DNA from: Aristolochia californica
Taxonomy: Eukaryota > Streptophyta > Magnoliopsida > Piperales > Aristolochiaceae
Length of the DNA: 64,000 bases
NCBI GenBank assembly: GCA_029961685.1
Contig: JARWKL010000010.1
Coordinates: forward strand, 21,006,087-21,070,086
Direction of reading: 5' to 3'
Positions 21,038 through 31,192 of this stretch are shown piece after piece. The notes under the pieces were generated by a model. It searched no databases. It was not told the DNA's origin and was given only the letters and a program-made list of their open reading frames with translations. The position numbers and the translations under genes are program-made. Positions within the stretch are counted from its first letter, which is position 1. Each line of letters starts with the position of its first letter.

Positions 21038-22525
21038 ATCACGAGGCTCAATCTTAGCCCTGAGTGGATTTTTCATCGTAAGGATGATAAGCATCTGCTC
21101 GCTCAGATCGGGGAGGTCGCCATCGATTTCAGGCGACCACTTGAACGCCCGTACCAGATTCCCAAGTGCTAGAGCTACCTGCAGCTTCCCTAGCTCCATC
21201 CCTGCGCAAGTCCTCAGCCCTGCTCCGAACGGAATGAACCACTGCTCCACGCTCTGCTGCTTTCCTCCGTCACCGTCGTTGCTCCGTGTCAGAAACCGCT
21301 CCGGCTTGAAACTATCCGGATGCTCCCAAACCTCTGGATCATAATGCAACGCATGGATGTTAACCGTCACTCTAGTTCCTTTCCCCACTCGTCTTCCTTT
21401 GAGCTTCGTATCCTTAGCAGCACTGTGGGGGACGGCCATGGGTGCGATCGGCTTCATCCTCATCGTCTCTTTCACAACAGCTTGCAAATAATGTAGTTTG
21501 CCCACATCTTCCATTTTTACCATCAGGCTGCCGCCGCTTTGGTTAACGATTTCTTTGTAGACCTTCTCTTGTACGTTTTGATGGTGAATCAAAAAAGCCA
21601 GGGCCCATACAATGGTAGATGCGGTGCTGTCGACTCCTAGTAAGAACATCTCATAGATGTTGGAGATGATCACATCTTCTGGCAAGTGCTGGGAGCGTAA
21701 GACATGTAAGAAAGAATGTGTGGGCGGAGATTGTTGAAGATAAGGGAGGAAAACTTGTGCAATCTGGCTTTTCAAGTCCAGTGTCATTCGACGCCGGCGA
21801 TGGACGGAAGGGAGGAAAGAAGCGAAGGGAAAGGCCTCGGCGAGACTGCCATAACTTGTAATTTTTATGGTCGCCTCCAGTATTTCATCCAAGGATTCAA
21901 CAAACAATTCACTTTCTACGCGGGCACCGAAGCAGACGTGAGAAAGAAGACGAATTGTGGCTCGACGAATGTTGCTGAGCGGCTGGATCACATGGTCTTT
22001 CGTCTCTGCAGCCTGCTGTTTCATTCTTCCTATCATGGTCAGCAAGTCTTTCTCGTGTTGCTCCGTCTGGGCGGAGACAATTGAGGGACCAAGAGGACCG
22101 TTCTGCAGACCTCGCTTGAGGGCGTTCCAGGAGGAGCCAGCATTGGAGGTGGTGATGGTGCTAAAGTCGCCGAAGATGGCCTTCACCGTCGGCAATATAA
22201 TCCGGGAGGCGTAATCGGACGATTTGGACACGAGCACCTCCCATGCAAGCTCGGCATTGGAGACAACAATCATGGGTTGTCTACTTCCGATCCAGATGGT
22301 CATGGCCGGGCCATGGAGGCGAGCAAGTTCGGCCAGAGTGTGGTGCATGAGGTTTCCACCTCGGGCGAGTTGGTGTAAGTTTCCAATGATGGGCAGCTTG
22401 CCGGGTCCGGGTGGCCAGTCGGTTGCAGAAGCACTTCTTCTCCGCAGAAGCCTTCTCAGTACAATCAGGAAGGCAACAGCACATGCTACAGTGCTGAAAG
22501 CCGTGAGCAGTTGCTGTAGTCCCAT
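21035..22525 (-). CDS. Cytochrome P450, CYP719-like
   Basis: Single uninterrupted frame. The family uses haem and electrons from cytochrome P450 reductase at the ER membrane; characterised CYP719 enzymes mostly form methylenedioxy bridges in alkaloid or lignan synthesis. The frame opens at 22585 (516 residues), but Met21 at 22525 is preferred: it gives 496 residues, the family's usual size, starts just before the membrane helix and has G at -3 and +4. In 516-residue numbering: helix 24-45, hinge PPGPGKLPIIGN 58-69, I-helix LLGVDST 315-321, ETMR 373-376, FKPERF 426-431, haem loop FGAGLRTCAG 453-462 with Cys460. All key motifs are present and no lesion was seen. The stop TAG is formed by the end of the neighbouring hAT-like element. 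CYP719 assignment rests on recalled similarity, especially the I-helix to K-helix region; the substrate is unknown. Confidence 0.9.
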   Translation of the reverse strand: MGLQQLLTAFSTVACAVAFLIVLRRLLRRRSASATDWPPGPGKLPIIGNLHQLARGGNLMHHTLAELARLHGPAMTIWIGSRQPMIVVSNAELAWEVLVSKSSDYASRIILPTVKAIFGDFSTITTSNAGSSWNALKRGLQNGPLGPSIVSAQTEQHEKDLLTMIGRMKQQAAETKDHVIQPLSNIRRATIRLLSHVCFGARVESELFVESLDEILEATIKITSYGSLAEAFPFASFLPSVHRRRRMTLDLKSQIAQVFLPYLQQSPPTHSFLHVLRSQHLPEDVIISNIYEMFLLGVDSTASTIVWALAFLIHHQNVQEKVYKEIVNQSGGSLMVKMEDVGKLHYLQAVVKETMRMKPIAPMAVPHSAAKDTKLKGRRVGKGTRVTVNIHALHYDPEVWEHPDSFKPERFLTRSNDGDGGKQQSVEQWFIPFGAGLRTCAGMELGKLQVALALGNLVRAFKWSPEIDGDLPDLSEQMLIILTMKNPLRAKIEPRD

Positions 22526-22604
22526 GCCTCCACTAACTTTCCTAAGTCTTCTGGTTCTACAACCCTTAAGCACCTCCGGAGGCATAGTTTTATTTGCTGA
22601 AATG

Positions 22605-22622
22605 GAGACATTTAATAGTGGG
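22605..22622 (-). promoter_or_regulatory. TATA-like box of the P450
   Basis: On the minus strand CACTATTAAATG lies about 85-95 bases upstream of the preferred start at 22525. This position is plausible for a plant core promoter. It is weak evidence on its own. Confidence 0.35.
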
Positions 22623-22868
22623 ATACATGATCCTGTCTTATTGATGATGCTTTATTGCTCGAGGCCAGGCTGGCTGATTGCGTTACAAATGGTTAAAAAA
22701 ATTAGTGGTTTGACAAATTAATTAAAAGAGGGAAATTTATGGTTGGCTGGTCTAGTTTATTGTGTTAGTGGGTTCAAATTTGACAATAAAAAATTGAGAA
22801 ATATGTGTAATAAAATAGATTGGACACCAGAATCGAGGCAAATGAAGTAACTAAATGTTCGATATTCG

Positions 22869-23039
22869 TTGGTGCGAGGAGAAAGCCGAGGAAGCTACAA
22901 AAGTTGCCTGCACCAAGAGTAATGTCATTTTCAACGACAAGTAAGCCTTTTAAAAAAGGTTGCCCGGGAATCACTACTAAACTATTATTAATTATATATT
23001 TTTTAGATATTTATATTAGAAAAAAGTCGCTCGCACCAA
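22869..23039. repeat. Small inverted-repeat element in the P450 upstream region
   Basis: TTGGTGCGAG at 22869-22878 is mirrored by CTCGCACCAA at 23030-23039, giving a 171-bp MITE-like unit. Its part 22912-22959 recurs inverted at 30424-30471, next to another hAT-like copy, so it is a dispersed repeat. No target duplication was established. Confidence 0.5.
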
Positions 23040-23043
23040 TAGT

Positions 23044-24300
23044 TAGGGGTTACATCGTGCCGAGCCGAGCTCGAACCTGCTTATGTTTGAGCCGAGTTTG
23101 ATTTAAATATTTCGAACTCGAACTCGAGCCTAAAATTGTTATCGAGCTCTAACCTAATAATTTTAACCGAGTTCGAGTCGAGCTCGAGCTTTAACATTTA
23201 TTATAATTTTTTCAAAAAATACAAGTCTCGAGTTCGTGCTCCAACATACATTTAAAATTTTTCAAAAAATACATGTTAAATAAATTATATATAAAATTAT
23301 ACATATATTTTACATAAAATTGAGAATAGCCTCTACTTAAAATTGGGCATAAGGGTGGCATCGAATCCAGCTGAGTCCAAACCTTGATTAAGCCGAGCTT
23401 AATTTAAATATTTTAAATTTGAGCTCGACCGACCCTAGCCTCAAACCTAAAATTGTAATTGAACTCGAGCCTAATAATTTTAATCGAGTTCGAGCTGTAG
23501 CTGAGTTCAAGCTTAACCTACATTTAATACTCTATATAAAATATATGTCAAATAAATTATATATAGAATAATGCATACATTTAAAAAAAAGAATGATAAG
23601 GGAGGTTCAGGATTGAATTTCAATAATGGATTATAATGCACCAATATTAATATTTTTTACTCCAAATATTGTCTAGCTTATTTTGTAATTTTTGAATTTG
23701 GCCATAAATTTACTATGGCCTCCTTAGTGCCCCTAGATAAAAATTTATATTCTAGGAAAAACTAGAAATATTTTTCCTATCATACATATTTCCAAAAAAA
23801 ATCTTTAAATAAAATCCTATTACTATTAGAAACTTATTAGAAAATTACAAAAAATATTTTTAAATTTTCTTAGGAAATTTAATGGACTTCTTATTGCCTC
23901 TTATAGGGAAATAAATAAAAATTAATAATCAATTTAATATATTACTATACTTATCAATAAATTTTTAATCAAATAAAATGTCAAACACAAAATTGCTATG
24001 AAAATTGCCTCACGCTAAAAGTATTACAGCATCAATTGTCAAATACTTATTCAAAATTTTTTCTATACGATTTTCTAGCCCATCTTGGCAGGAAAATCTT
24101 ACTTAGAATTTTTTTTTTTTTTTAGGCTCTGCTTCTGCTGGTTCTGGTTTTCCACCGAAACGAGGAACGACGCCGAGAGAACCAGAGACGCCGACGAAGA
24201 ACTTTCGTCAGGAATAACGGTTGCGATGACGACAACGGAGGCGGCGGCAACAGAAACAAAAGTGACGGTAGACGAGGGGGAAGAAATCGAGCGACAGGTT
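23044..24300. mobile_element. hAT-like non-autonomous element, right copy (R), inverted
   Basis: It begins TAGGGGTTACATCG and matches L in reverse complement along its length. Shared marks include the internal GGGCATAAGGGTGGCA (near 23338-23353), the AT-rich middle, and the GC-rich block with GAAATCGAGCGACAGG (near 24283-24298). The outer end is lost where a family C LTR fragment begins at about 24305. A poly-T run lies at about 24108-24122. Confidence 0.7.
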
Positions 24301-24304
24301 TTAA

Positions 24305-24538
24305 CCCTGGAAATTACATCAATGCTATCTCTATGATATGACTTTTTATTTACCATCCCGCCATCATTGTATGTTGGCCTATAAGCCTTCTCTTTGATAT
24401 GTGGGCCTTGAGCCCGTCTTTTATATCTCTTGGATGCATGGGTCTTCCTTGGTCTTATGGGTTTGGGCTCATATTCTAATACACTTGGATATGTGGGTTT
24501 AGCCTTGGTCGTGTGGGCTTGGGCCCTATCTTCTAACA
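24305..24538 (-). repeat. Family C LTR fragment, inverted
   Basis: Read on the minus strand it starts TGTTAGAAGATAGGGCC at 24538 and runs about 230 bases into the LTR, with three of the 60-base subunits. It then meets the hAT-like copy R. The truncation suggests that one element inserted into or deleted part of the other. Confidence 0.75.
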
Positions 24539-24539
24539 A

Positions 24540-24830
24540 AGAGGTTGTCTCACACCATTATTTATTTGTCACATCAAAAATATAAAAAATATTTGCGGTT
24601 GGGATTCTTTGACAGAGGAACTTAATACCCCATAAAAAATATAAAAAATATTTACAGTTGGGATTCCATGACGGAGGAACTTAATACCCCATCAAAAATA
24701 TTTGCGGTTGGGATTTCATGACGGAGGAACTTAATACCCCGTCAAAAATATCAAAAATATTTGTGGTTGGGATTCAATGACGGAGGAACTTATTATTACA
24801 TTTGTGTTATTCCACCCCCCCCACCCACCC

Positions 24831-24863
<33 letters not shown>

Positions 24864-25223
24864 ATTAATGTCATATATTTCTCTACCACTTGAGAGTCGT
24901 TGTCTTGTGGAGGGACACGGTGGTGGAGGTGGACACTTCAAACCAATGCCGATAGACACACTACCTACAGAAGATGGAGTGTGCCCTACATTCAGCATGA
25001 GTTAAGACTGGAGTATGGAGCAATGTCTTAGAGGTTAGGAGTGATTTACTCTCACTGATATTATGCTAGCTAGGCCTCAGGAACGAGAGCACCAGCATGA
25101 GGGGGAGTGTTGGAAGATGAAGGCATTGGAAGATATGCTATTTTATACAAAAAAAAATGTATATATCATTTGCAGCAAGTTAGGAGTTCATGTTGTTCTC
25201 TCACCCCCTAGCTTGAGGGGGAA
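24540..25223 (+). repeat. Family C internal module, copy 2, with minisatellite and poly-C
   Basis: It is homologous to 12736-13268. Four units of about 50-60 bases, each with GGTTGGGATT and GACGGAGGAACTTAATACC-type cores, lie at about 24575-24795. A C-rich tract with 32 consecutive C follows (24813-24863). The RNase H-tail remnant and the polypurine tract TAGCTTGAGGGGGAA end the module. Confidence 0.75.
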
Positions 25224-25697
25224 TATTGGAAGATAGGGCCAAACCCACTCAACCAAGGAAGACCCACATATCCAAGTGTATTAGAAGATGAGCCCAAGCT
25301 CATAAGACCAAGGAAGGCCCACATATCCAAGTGTATTAGAAGATGGGCCCAAACCCATAAGACCAAGGAAGACACATGCTTCTAAGAGATATAGAAGACG
25401 GATTCAAGGCCCACAGATCAAAGAGAAGGCCCATAGGCCCACATACAATGATGGGAGGATAGTAAATAAAGAGTTATCTCATAGAGATGATATTGATGTA
25501 ATTAAGTTAAAGTTACAAGGTTAAAACCCTAAACACTAAGTTCAGGGGTATTATTGTAATATAGTAGTTTTATTAATCTATAAATAGGGCTTCAAGGGAA
25601 GGGTTAGGAAATCAAATCCATAACACATTCTTCCTCTGGTTTTCTCCCAATGGGTCTCTCTCCCCTTTTCTCCATGAGCTAAATTTGTGGAGTCCTG
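25224..25697 (+). repeat. Family C 3' LTR
   Basis: It starts TATTGGAAGATAGGGCC (the expected TG changed to TA) after the polypurine tract and includes three 60-base subunits. It ends near GTGGAGTCCTG, where the next element's LTR sequence takes over. Confidence 0.75.
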
Positions 25698-25968
25698 AAA
25701 ATCAACAGGTCTTATAATCTTAATCTGAGGTGCATCTTGAGTTGCAGCCCGAGAGGTCAGACAGAAACACTTGTAAGTATGCAAATTCTCTTGTAAACTA
25801 TTTCATCTTCATAGTGGATTACTGTAGCGACAGAAGATAGGATGTAGTCTCACCTTGAGGTGAACCTGTATGAATGTTGTTGCTTTTTTCTGTGTTTGCT
25901 TTTCCCTTCTTTTGTGATTATTATTATTGATGTCGTTAATCTGGAATTAGGGCGTCTAATTCCTAATA

Positions 25969-28835
25969 GGCAACTTGATGATGAGGGTCATAAAGTGACT
26001 TTTAATGGTGCTGCCTTGAAAGTCACAAAGGGAGTCATGGTTGTTGCATGAGGAGTTAAAACTGGAACTCTTTACATCACTTCCAATTGCAGAGACACAG
26101 TTGCAGTTGCTGATGCTATTATCGATTCTGATTTGTGGCATTATGGACTCGGTGACATGAGTGAGAATGGAATGAAAATGCTTTAATCCAAAGGGAAGCT
26201 ACCAGAGTTGAAAACTGTAAATAATAGTTTGTGTGAAGGCTGTATTTTTGACAAGTAGAAAAGGGTTAGCTTTTCTAAGGCTAGAAAGGAGCAACAAACA
26301 ACAAAATTGGAGTTGGTTCAAATAGATGTGTGGGGGCCTTCAACTATTACTTCCCTTGGTGGTTCTAACTACTATGTGACATTTATTGATGATGTAAGTA
26401 GAAAGGTATAGGTTTATTTCATGAAAAATAAATCTAATGTCTTTGATACATTCAAGAGATGGAGAGCAATGGTTGAGAATGAGACAGATTTTAAGGTGAA
26501 GTTCTTGCAGTTAGATAATGGGGGAGAATACATAGATGATGATTTCAAGTGGTACTATGTTGATAATGGAATCAAGATGAAGAAAACAATTCCAGGAACA
26601 CCTCAATAGAATGGTGTGGTAGAGAGGATGAATAGGACTTTGAACGAGCGAGCTGGGAGCATGAGATTCCATATGAGGTTGCCAAAGATGTTTTGGTCTG
26701 AGGCTATTAGCACCACTGTATTTTTTTATCAATAGAGGTCCCTCAACACCATTGGATTGCAAAATACCAGAAGAGGTTTGGAGCGGCAAAAAGGTAAATC
26801 TTTCTTTCTTGAAAGTTTTTGGTTGTGTTCTTATATTCATATTGATTCTGTTGTGAGAAGTAAACTTGATGCTAATTATAAGATATGTTTCTTTATTGGC
26901 TATAGTGGTACCGAGTTTGGTTATCACTTATAGGATGATCAAAGTCGTAAGTTTATCAGGAGCAAGGACATGATCTTCAATGAAGAAGCCCTATATAAAG
27001 ATAGGTTGAGAACATAGTCTAAGAGCACAGGTGATGAATCCAAGAAGTCAGAAGTGATTCAATTGAAAGATCTTCCAGTTATTAAGATGGAGAATATTGC
27101 TCAGGAAAATATATCCCCAATAGTAAATCAGAACATTCCTATGACTGAACTCAGGAGATCTACCAAAACTAGCAGACTACCACAAAGGTACTCCCCTACA
27201 CTGAATTATATTTTGTTTAATAAAGGTTAAACAAAGATTTATGAGGAAGTCGTGCAAGCTGATGAATCAACCAAGTGCCAGTTGACCATGCGAGATGGGA
27301 TGGAGTTTCTATTATCCAATCAGACATGGCAGTTGATCGAGTTAGCAAAAGAGAAGAAGGCCTTAAAAAATAAATGGGTGTACCGAATAAAAGACGAACA
27401 TGATGGCAAAAAGTGGTACAATGCAAGACTGGTGGTAAATGGCTTTCAAAAAAAAGAAGGCATTGACTAAACTGAGATTTTCTCTCTATTAATGAAATTG
27501 ACTACTGTTAGAACAATGCTTGGACTAATGGCAAATGTTGACTTGCACTTAGAGCAGTTGGATGTAAAGACAACCTTTCTTCATGGTTATTTGGAGGAAG
27601 ATATTTACATGATGCAACCATAGGGTTTCAAAGCACAAGAAAAGGAAAAAATGGTGTGCAAACTTCAAAAGAGCTTGTATGGTCTTAAACAAACTCCAAG
27701 ACAATGGTATAAGAAGTTTGAAACCTCTATGAGTAGTTATGGTTTCTTGAAGTGCCAGGTGGATCATTGTTGTTATGTGAAGAAGCTTGATGACTCCTAC
27801 ATCATCCTACTACTATATGTTGACGACATGTTGATAGCAGGTGCTTGCAAACATGAAATAGATAAGTTGAAAAGGGAGTTGTCCAAGAATTTTGCAATGA
27901 ATGATTTGGGTACTGCAAAACAAATCCTTGGGATGAGGATTACTAGGGACATTGATGTCTTGAAATTGTCACAAGAAGAATATATGAAGAAGGTGTTGAG
28001 TAGATTCAACATGAGTGATTCAAAACTAGTGAGTACTTATTTGGCTAGTTACTTTAGGTTATCTAAAAAGAAGTCACCTCTACAGAACAGGAGAGAGCCA
28101 ACATGGCCAATGTGCCTTATGCTTTTGCTATTGGCAGTCACATGTATGCCATGGTGTGATCTAGACCAAACATAGCTGATGCAGTGGGAGTTGTGAGAAA
28201 ATATATGAGTAATCAGGGTAAACAACATTGGGAAGTGGTGAAGTGGATTCTCAAGTATTTGAGAGGCACTACAGACTCAATCTTATGTTTTATAAAGTCA
28301 GACTTGGGATTACAGGGTTATATAGATACTGACGTGGCTAGAGACATTAATGGAAGGAAGAGTGCCACAGGATATGTATACACATTGGGTGGTACAACAA
28401 TTAGATGAGTCTCTAAGTTATAGAAGATAGTTGATCTTTCCTCTATCGAGGTAGAATATGTCGTCATGACTGAAGCCAGCAAAGAGATGGTATGGCTACA
28501 ATCCTTCTGGGAAGAATTAGGTCCTATGCATGGGAAGAATGTGTTATATTGTGACAATCAAAGTGCTATTCATTTAGCAAAGAATCTTGTTTATCATGCC
28601 AAAACAAAGCACATACATGTGTATTATCACTTCACCGGATCGACTCTGGAGGATGGAGTCTTAGCACTTGAGGAGATTCAAGGAAGTTAGAATCCGGCTA
28701 ATATGTTCACAAGGACTATTACGAATGAGAAATTGAAGTTGTGTGAAACTTCAGTTGGACTTCTTTCTGAGGAATTAGAAGTTGTTGTCGCTGTAGAGAA
28801 GATATTGATGATGGATTACTCTCTAAGTGGGACAT
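25969..28835 (+). pseudogene. Copia pol: integrase, RT, RNase H, with stops
   Basis: The order is a GHKVTFNG segment at the start, the pre-integrase LWHYGLGDMS near 26135, the integrase core from about 26330 to 26710 (LVQIDVWGP, then LQLDNGGEY), integrase C-terminus to about 27000, RT from about 27240 with the KWVYRIKDE start, and the active-site YVDDM near 27820. RNase H spans 28184-28835 with YCDNQSAIHLA. Stops occur near 26188, 26258, 26607, 27000, 27468 and 27620, and there are frameshifts near 26720 and 28080-28180. The only long intact piece is the RT block at 27651-28175. Confidence 0.9.
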
Positions 28836-29224
28836 TGTTAAGTTGTGGAGCCTAATCAACGCCCTACGTTGATATATTAATTGTTGTTTCATTAAGGGCA
28901 ATTTGAGAAGTTTACTCTTGTATCGCGGTTGCCCTAGTTCACTCTTTATACTTGGGGCGCCACTATTAGGGTTTCATCATCCGAGGAGCATCAGTTGCGG
29001 CCAAGAGAAGTTAGAGAACAATAATACCAATAAGTGTGTGCGATCTCTCTTGTAAACTATTTCATCTTCATAATGGATTACTGCAACGGTGGAAGACAGG
29101 ACGTAATCTCACCTTGAGGTGAACATGTATAAATCTTGTTGTTCTCGTGCTTGTTTTTTCCTTCTTCCATGATTACTATTATTTGCTCTTGCCAGTTTGG
29201 AATTAGGACGTCTAATTCCTAGCA
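28836..29224 (+). repeat. 3' LTR of the 25.7-29.2 kb copia element
   Basis: It starts TGTTAAGTTGTGG after GTGGGACAT and ends with the GAATTAGGACGTCTAATTCC inverted-repeat-like segment and TAGCA, matching the LTR remnant at 25715-25968. Confidence 0.85.
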
Positions 29225-29269
29225 CACACCTCCTTTAGAACATCGAAAACATATTTCCTTTAAGAAAGA

Positions 29270-29720
29270 TTAAACCCCCTTTTTTATCACTTCTTCAATC
29301 ACAACAAAATATTTAAGAGAGCCAATATCTTTAGTCTCAAAATGTTAATGTAACTTTTTACATCAATAATACCTGCTAATTATTTCCCAAGATAATGATC
29401 TCATATACTTACACAGTCAAAACTACAGGTTTGGTGCTCCTATATAAGACAAAGACAAAATGTCTTATATGACGTTTTAAATTCACAATCCAATATGACT
29501 TTACTAAAGTTTTTTAACCATGCCCTCGAAAATTGTTTCAACTCATATATTGCTTTAGTAAGTTTGAAAACCCTGAAAGGACTCCCCCCTTGAGCAAAAA
29601 ATCCTAAGGATTGCTCTATATATATAAACTTTCTTTATCAATTCCTCTTTTATGAACATATCTTTTACATCAAAATGTATTTTTTGTATAATTAGCTACA
29701 TAAATACAAATTTGGTTCTA
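29270..29720 (-). pseudogene. Very decayed copia RT relic
   Basis: Read on the minus strand, shifting frames show counterparts of three RT landmarks. HFDVKDMFIKEEL (about 29690-29650) stands for the QLDVKNAFLNG region. KAIYELKQFSRAWLKNF (about 29560-29510) stands for YGLKQSPRAWFEKF. The downstream AAATATTTAAGAG region lies near 29310. The degree of decay makes this older than its neighbours. Confidence 0.6.
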
Positions 29721-29859
29721 TGCCTTGTTAAAATACAAATATAATGCAAATATATGTATAATTTGTTTATATATAGTTCTAAGTTCTAAGTAGAACTTCT
29801 TGGTTTTGTTATTTTTAATCTTTTGTGACATGTCCTTGTGTAAAAAAAATTAGAAAAAT

Positions 29860-30262
29860 TTATAGATTTGATATTCACTGATGTTAAATCTATAATTCGT
29901 ATACCCAAGACATTATATTTACAATTCATATTATTTGAGACAAAAATGCCCCTTTTCTAACCTATAACTATCTCATAACATAGGATTATGACAGTATATA
30001 ATATAAATTCTATTATAGAAAATGTCTCTGTTTCAGGCTCAACCTCATATATTCTTAGGTTACAACTCTATAATAGAATAATATGTTAAATAATAAATAA
30101 TACCTATATTCCTCTATCGTAGAATAATATACTATGCACTATCATAATCCAATGTTATGAGTTAGTTAAAGGGTAGAAATAGGGGCATTTTTGTCCCAAA
30201 TAATATGAGTATATATTGGATTTAGCATCATTAAATTTAAGTATATAGATTGACTAAATATT
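29860..30262. mobile_element. Fold-back / MITE-like element
   Basis: Two imperfect inverted arms of about 100-160 bases face each other. The left one has GACAAAAATGCCCC near 29940 and CATAACATAGGATTATGA near 29975. The right one has the complements GGGGCATTTTTGTC near 30192 and TCATAATCCAATGTTATG near 30140. There is no coding sequence. Ends and target duplication are not resolved. Confidence 0.65.
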
Positions 30263-30305
30263 TACAGGTTGTAAAGGTTCATACAACCTTTTTCCAATAT
30301 AAATA

Positions 30306-30308
<3 letters not shown>

Positions 30309-30370
<62 letters not shown>
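30309..30370. repeat. (TA)n microsatellite
   Basis: About 31 uninterrupted TA units, next to the fold-back element. Confidence 0.95.
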
Positions 30371-30375
<5 letters not shown>

Positions 30376-30471
30376 TAATAGTTTAGTAGTGATTCAAAAT
30401 CAATAAGAGATAGTGGAATATTGCCGTTTTTTAAAAGACTTACAAGTCGTTGAAAAAGACATTACTCTTGG

Positions 30472-30880
30472 TAGGGGTGGCTTTGAACCGAGCTGGCTCG
30501 CGAGCGGCTCGAGTTCGGCTCGATTCTGGCTCGGTTCGATTCGGTATACCCCAATCTCGAGCCGAGTTCTAGATCTAGGATCTGCTCGTTTAAATTAACG
30601 AGCCGAGCTCGACCGAATCGAGATTCGGCTCGAAAGCTCGCAATCCAGCTCGTTAATTTAACGAGTCGGTATGAGATTCGGGGGAGTCGGGACCGAAGCA
30701 GGAGCGAGAGCGAAGGGGAAAAAATTCTTCCTCCCCTCGTCACCGCCGAGCCCCTCCGGCTGCCGTTGCGGCCGCCTCTGTCGCCATTGATAGCTGCCTT
30801 GCTGGCCGCCTTCTGCCTTTCCGTCGCTGCCGATTACTCAAGGGCAATCCGAAAAGGTATCCAAACGAAACAAGGCAATT
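30472..30880. mobile_element. hAT-like element, 3'-truncated copy
   Basis: It starts TAGGGGTGGCTTTGAACC and matches the first 350 bases of L, including the GC-rich segment with ATTCTTCCTCCCCTCGTCAC. The far end is missing where the LINE tail begins. Upstream it abuts the dispersed 48-base segment also found at 22912-22959. Confidence 0.7.
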
Positions 30881-31192
30881 GATGGGCTTTTTATTTTTTT
30901 GAAATTGTGCTGAATTTTATTAAAGGGCAAAGAGAATTACATCAAAGAGGTGGGGGACTGTTCAAGATAGAGAGGGATTGAAGGGACATCCCCAACTTAG
31001 CTAGTCTATCAGCAAATGATTTTGCCAACCAATCTTGATTCCAAGAACAAGAAATAACAAAAACAATGTAAAAATGGAGTATAAGATAGCTAGTGGCACC
31101 AAGGAGGCTTGGTAGAACCCAAGCACCAGCAAATAACTATGCTGGAATCGCATTAAATTAGTAGATAACCGGAGATGCGCTCCTTAAAGTGA

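Larger units (their letters stand above)
25715..29224 (+). mobile_element. Ty1/copia element, internally deleted, plus strand
   Basis: The 3' LTR (28836-29224) is complete. The 5' LTR is only the last 250 bases or so (25715-25968), recognised by the shared GATTACTG, CTCACCTTGAGGTGAAC and GTCTAATTCCTA segments. The LTR joins directly to the region between protease and integrase, so leader, gag and most of the protease are missing. This probably arose by deletion. Confidence 0.85.

Noticed and set aside
21084..22721. Plus-strand frames (21084-21344, 21716-22084, 21957-22214, 22224-22721)
   Set aside because: They overlap the intact minus-strand P450 and are shadows of its GC-rich codons; none has a domain.
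19299..24300. Single large transposon carrying the P450 as cargo
   Set aside because: L alone has its own two ends and an 8-bp duplication, so it is a separate insertion; R's outer end is lost, so a composite unit cannot be shown.
24085..24336. 83-residue plus-strand frame as a gene
   Set aside because: It crosses from the hAT-like copy R into a family C LTR fragment, so it is a chance fusion.
24575..24800. CRISPR-like array of spaced repeats
   Set aside because: Plant nuclear context, degenerate contiguous units without unique spacers; it is a minisatellite.
24802..25005. Pro-rich and Gly-rich frames over the poly-C tract
   Set aside because: These are translations of a homopolymer inside a non-coding retroelement module.
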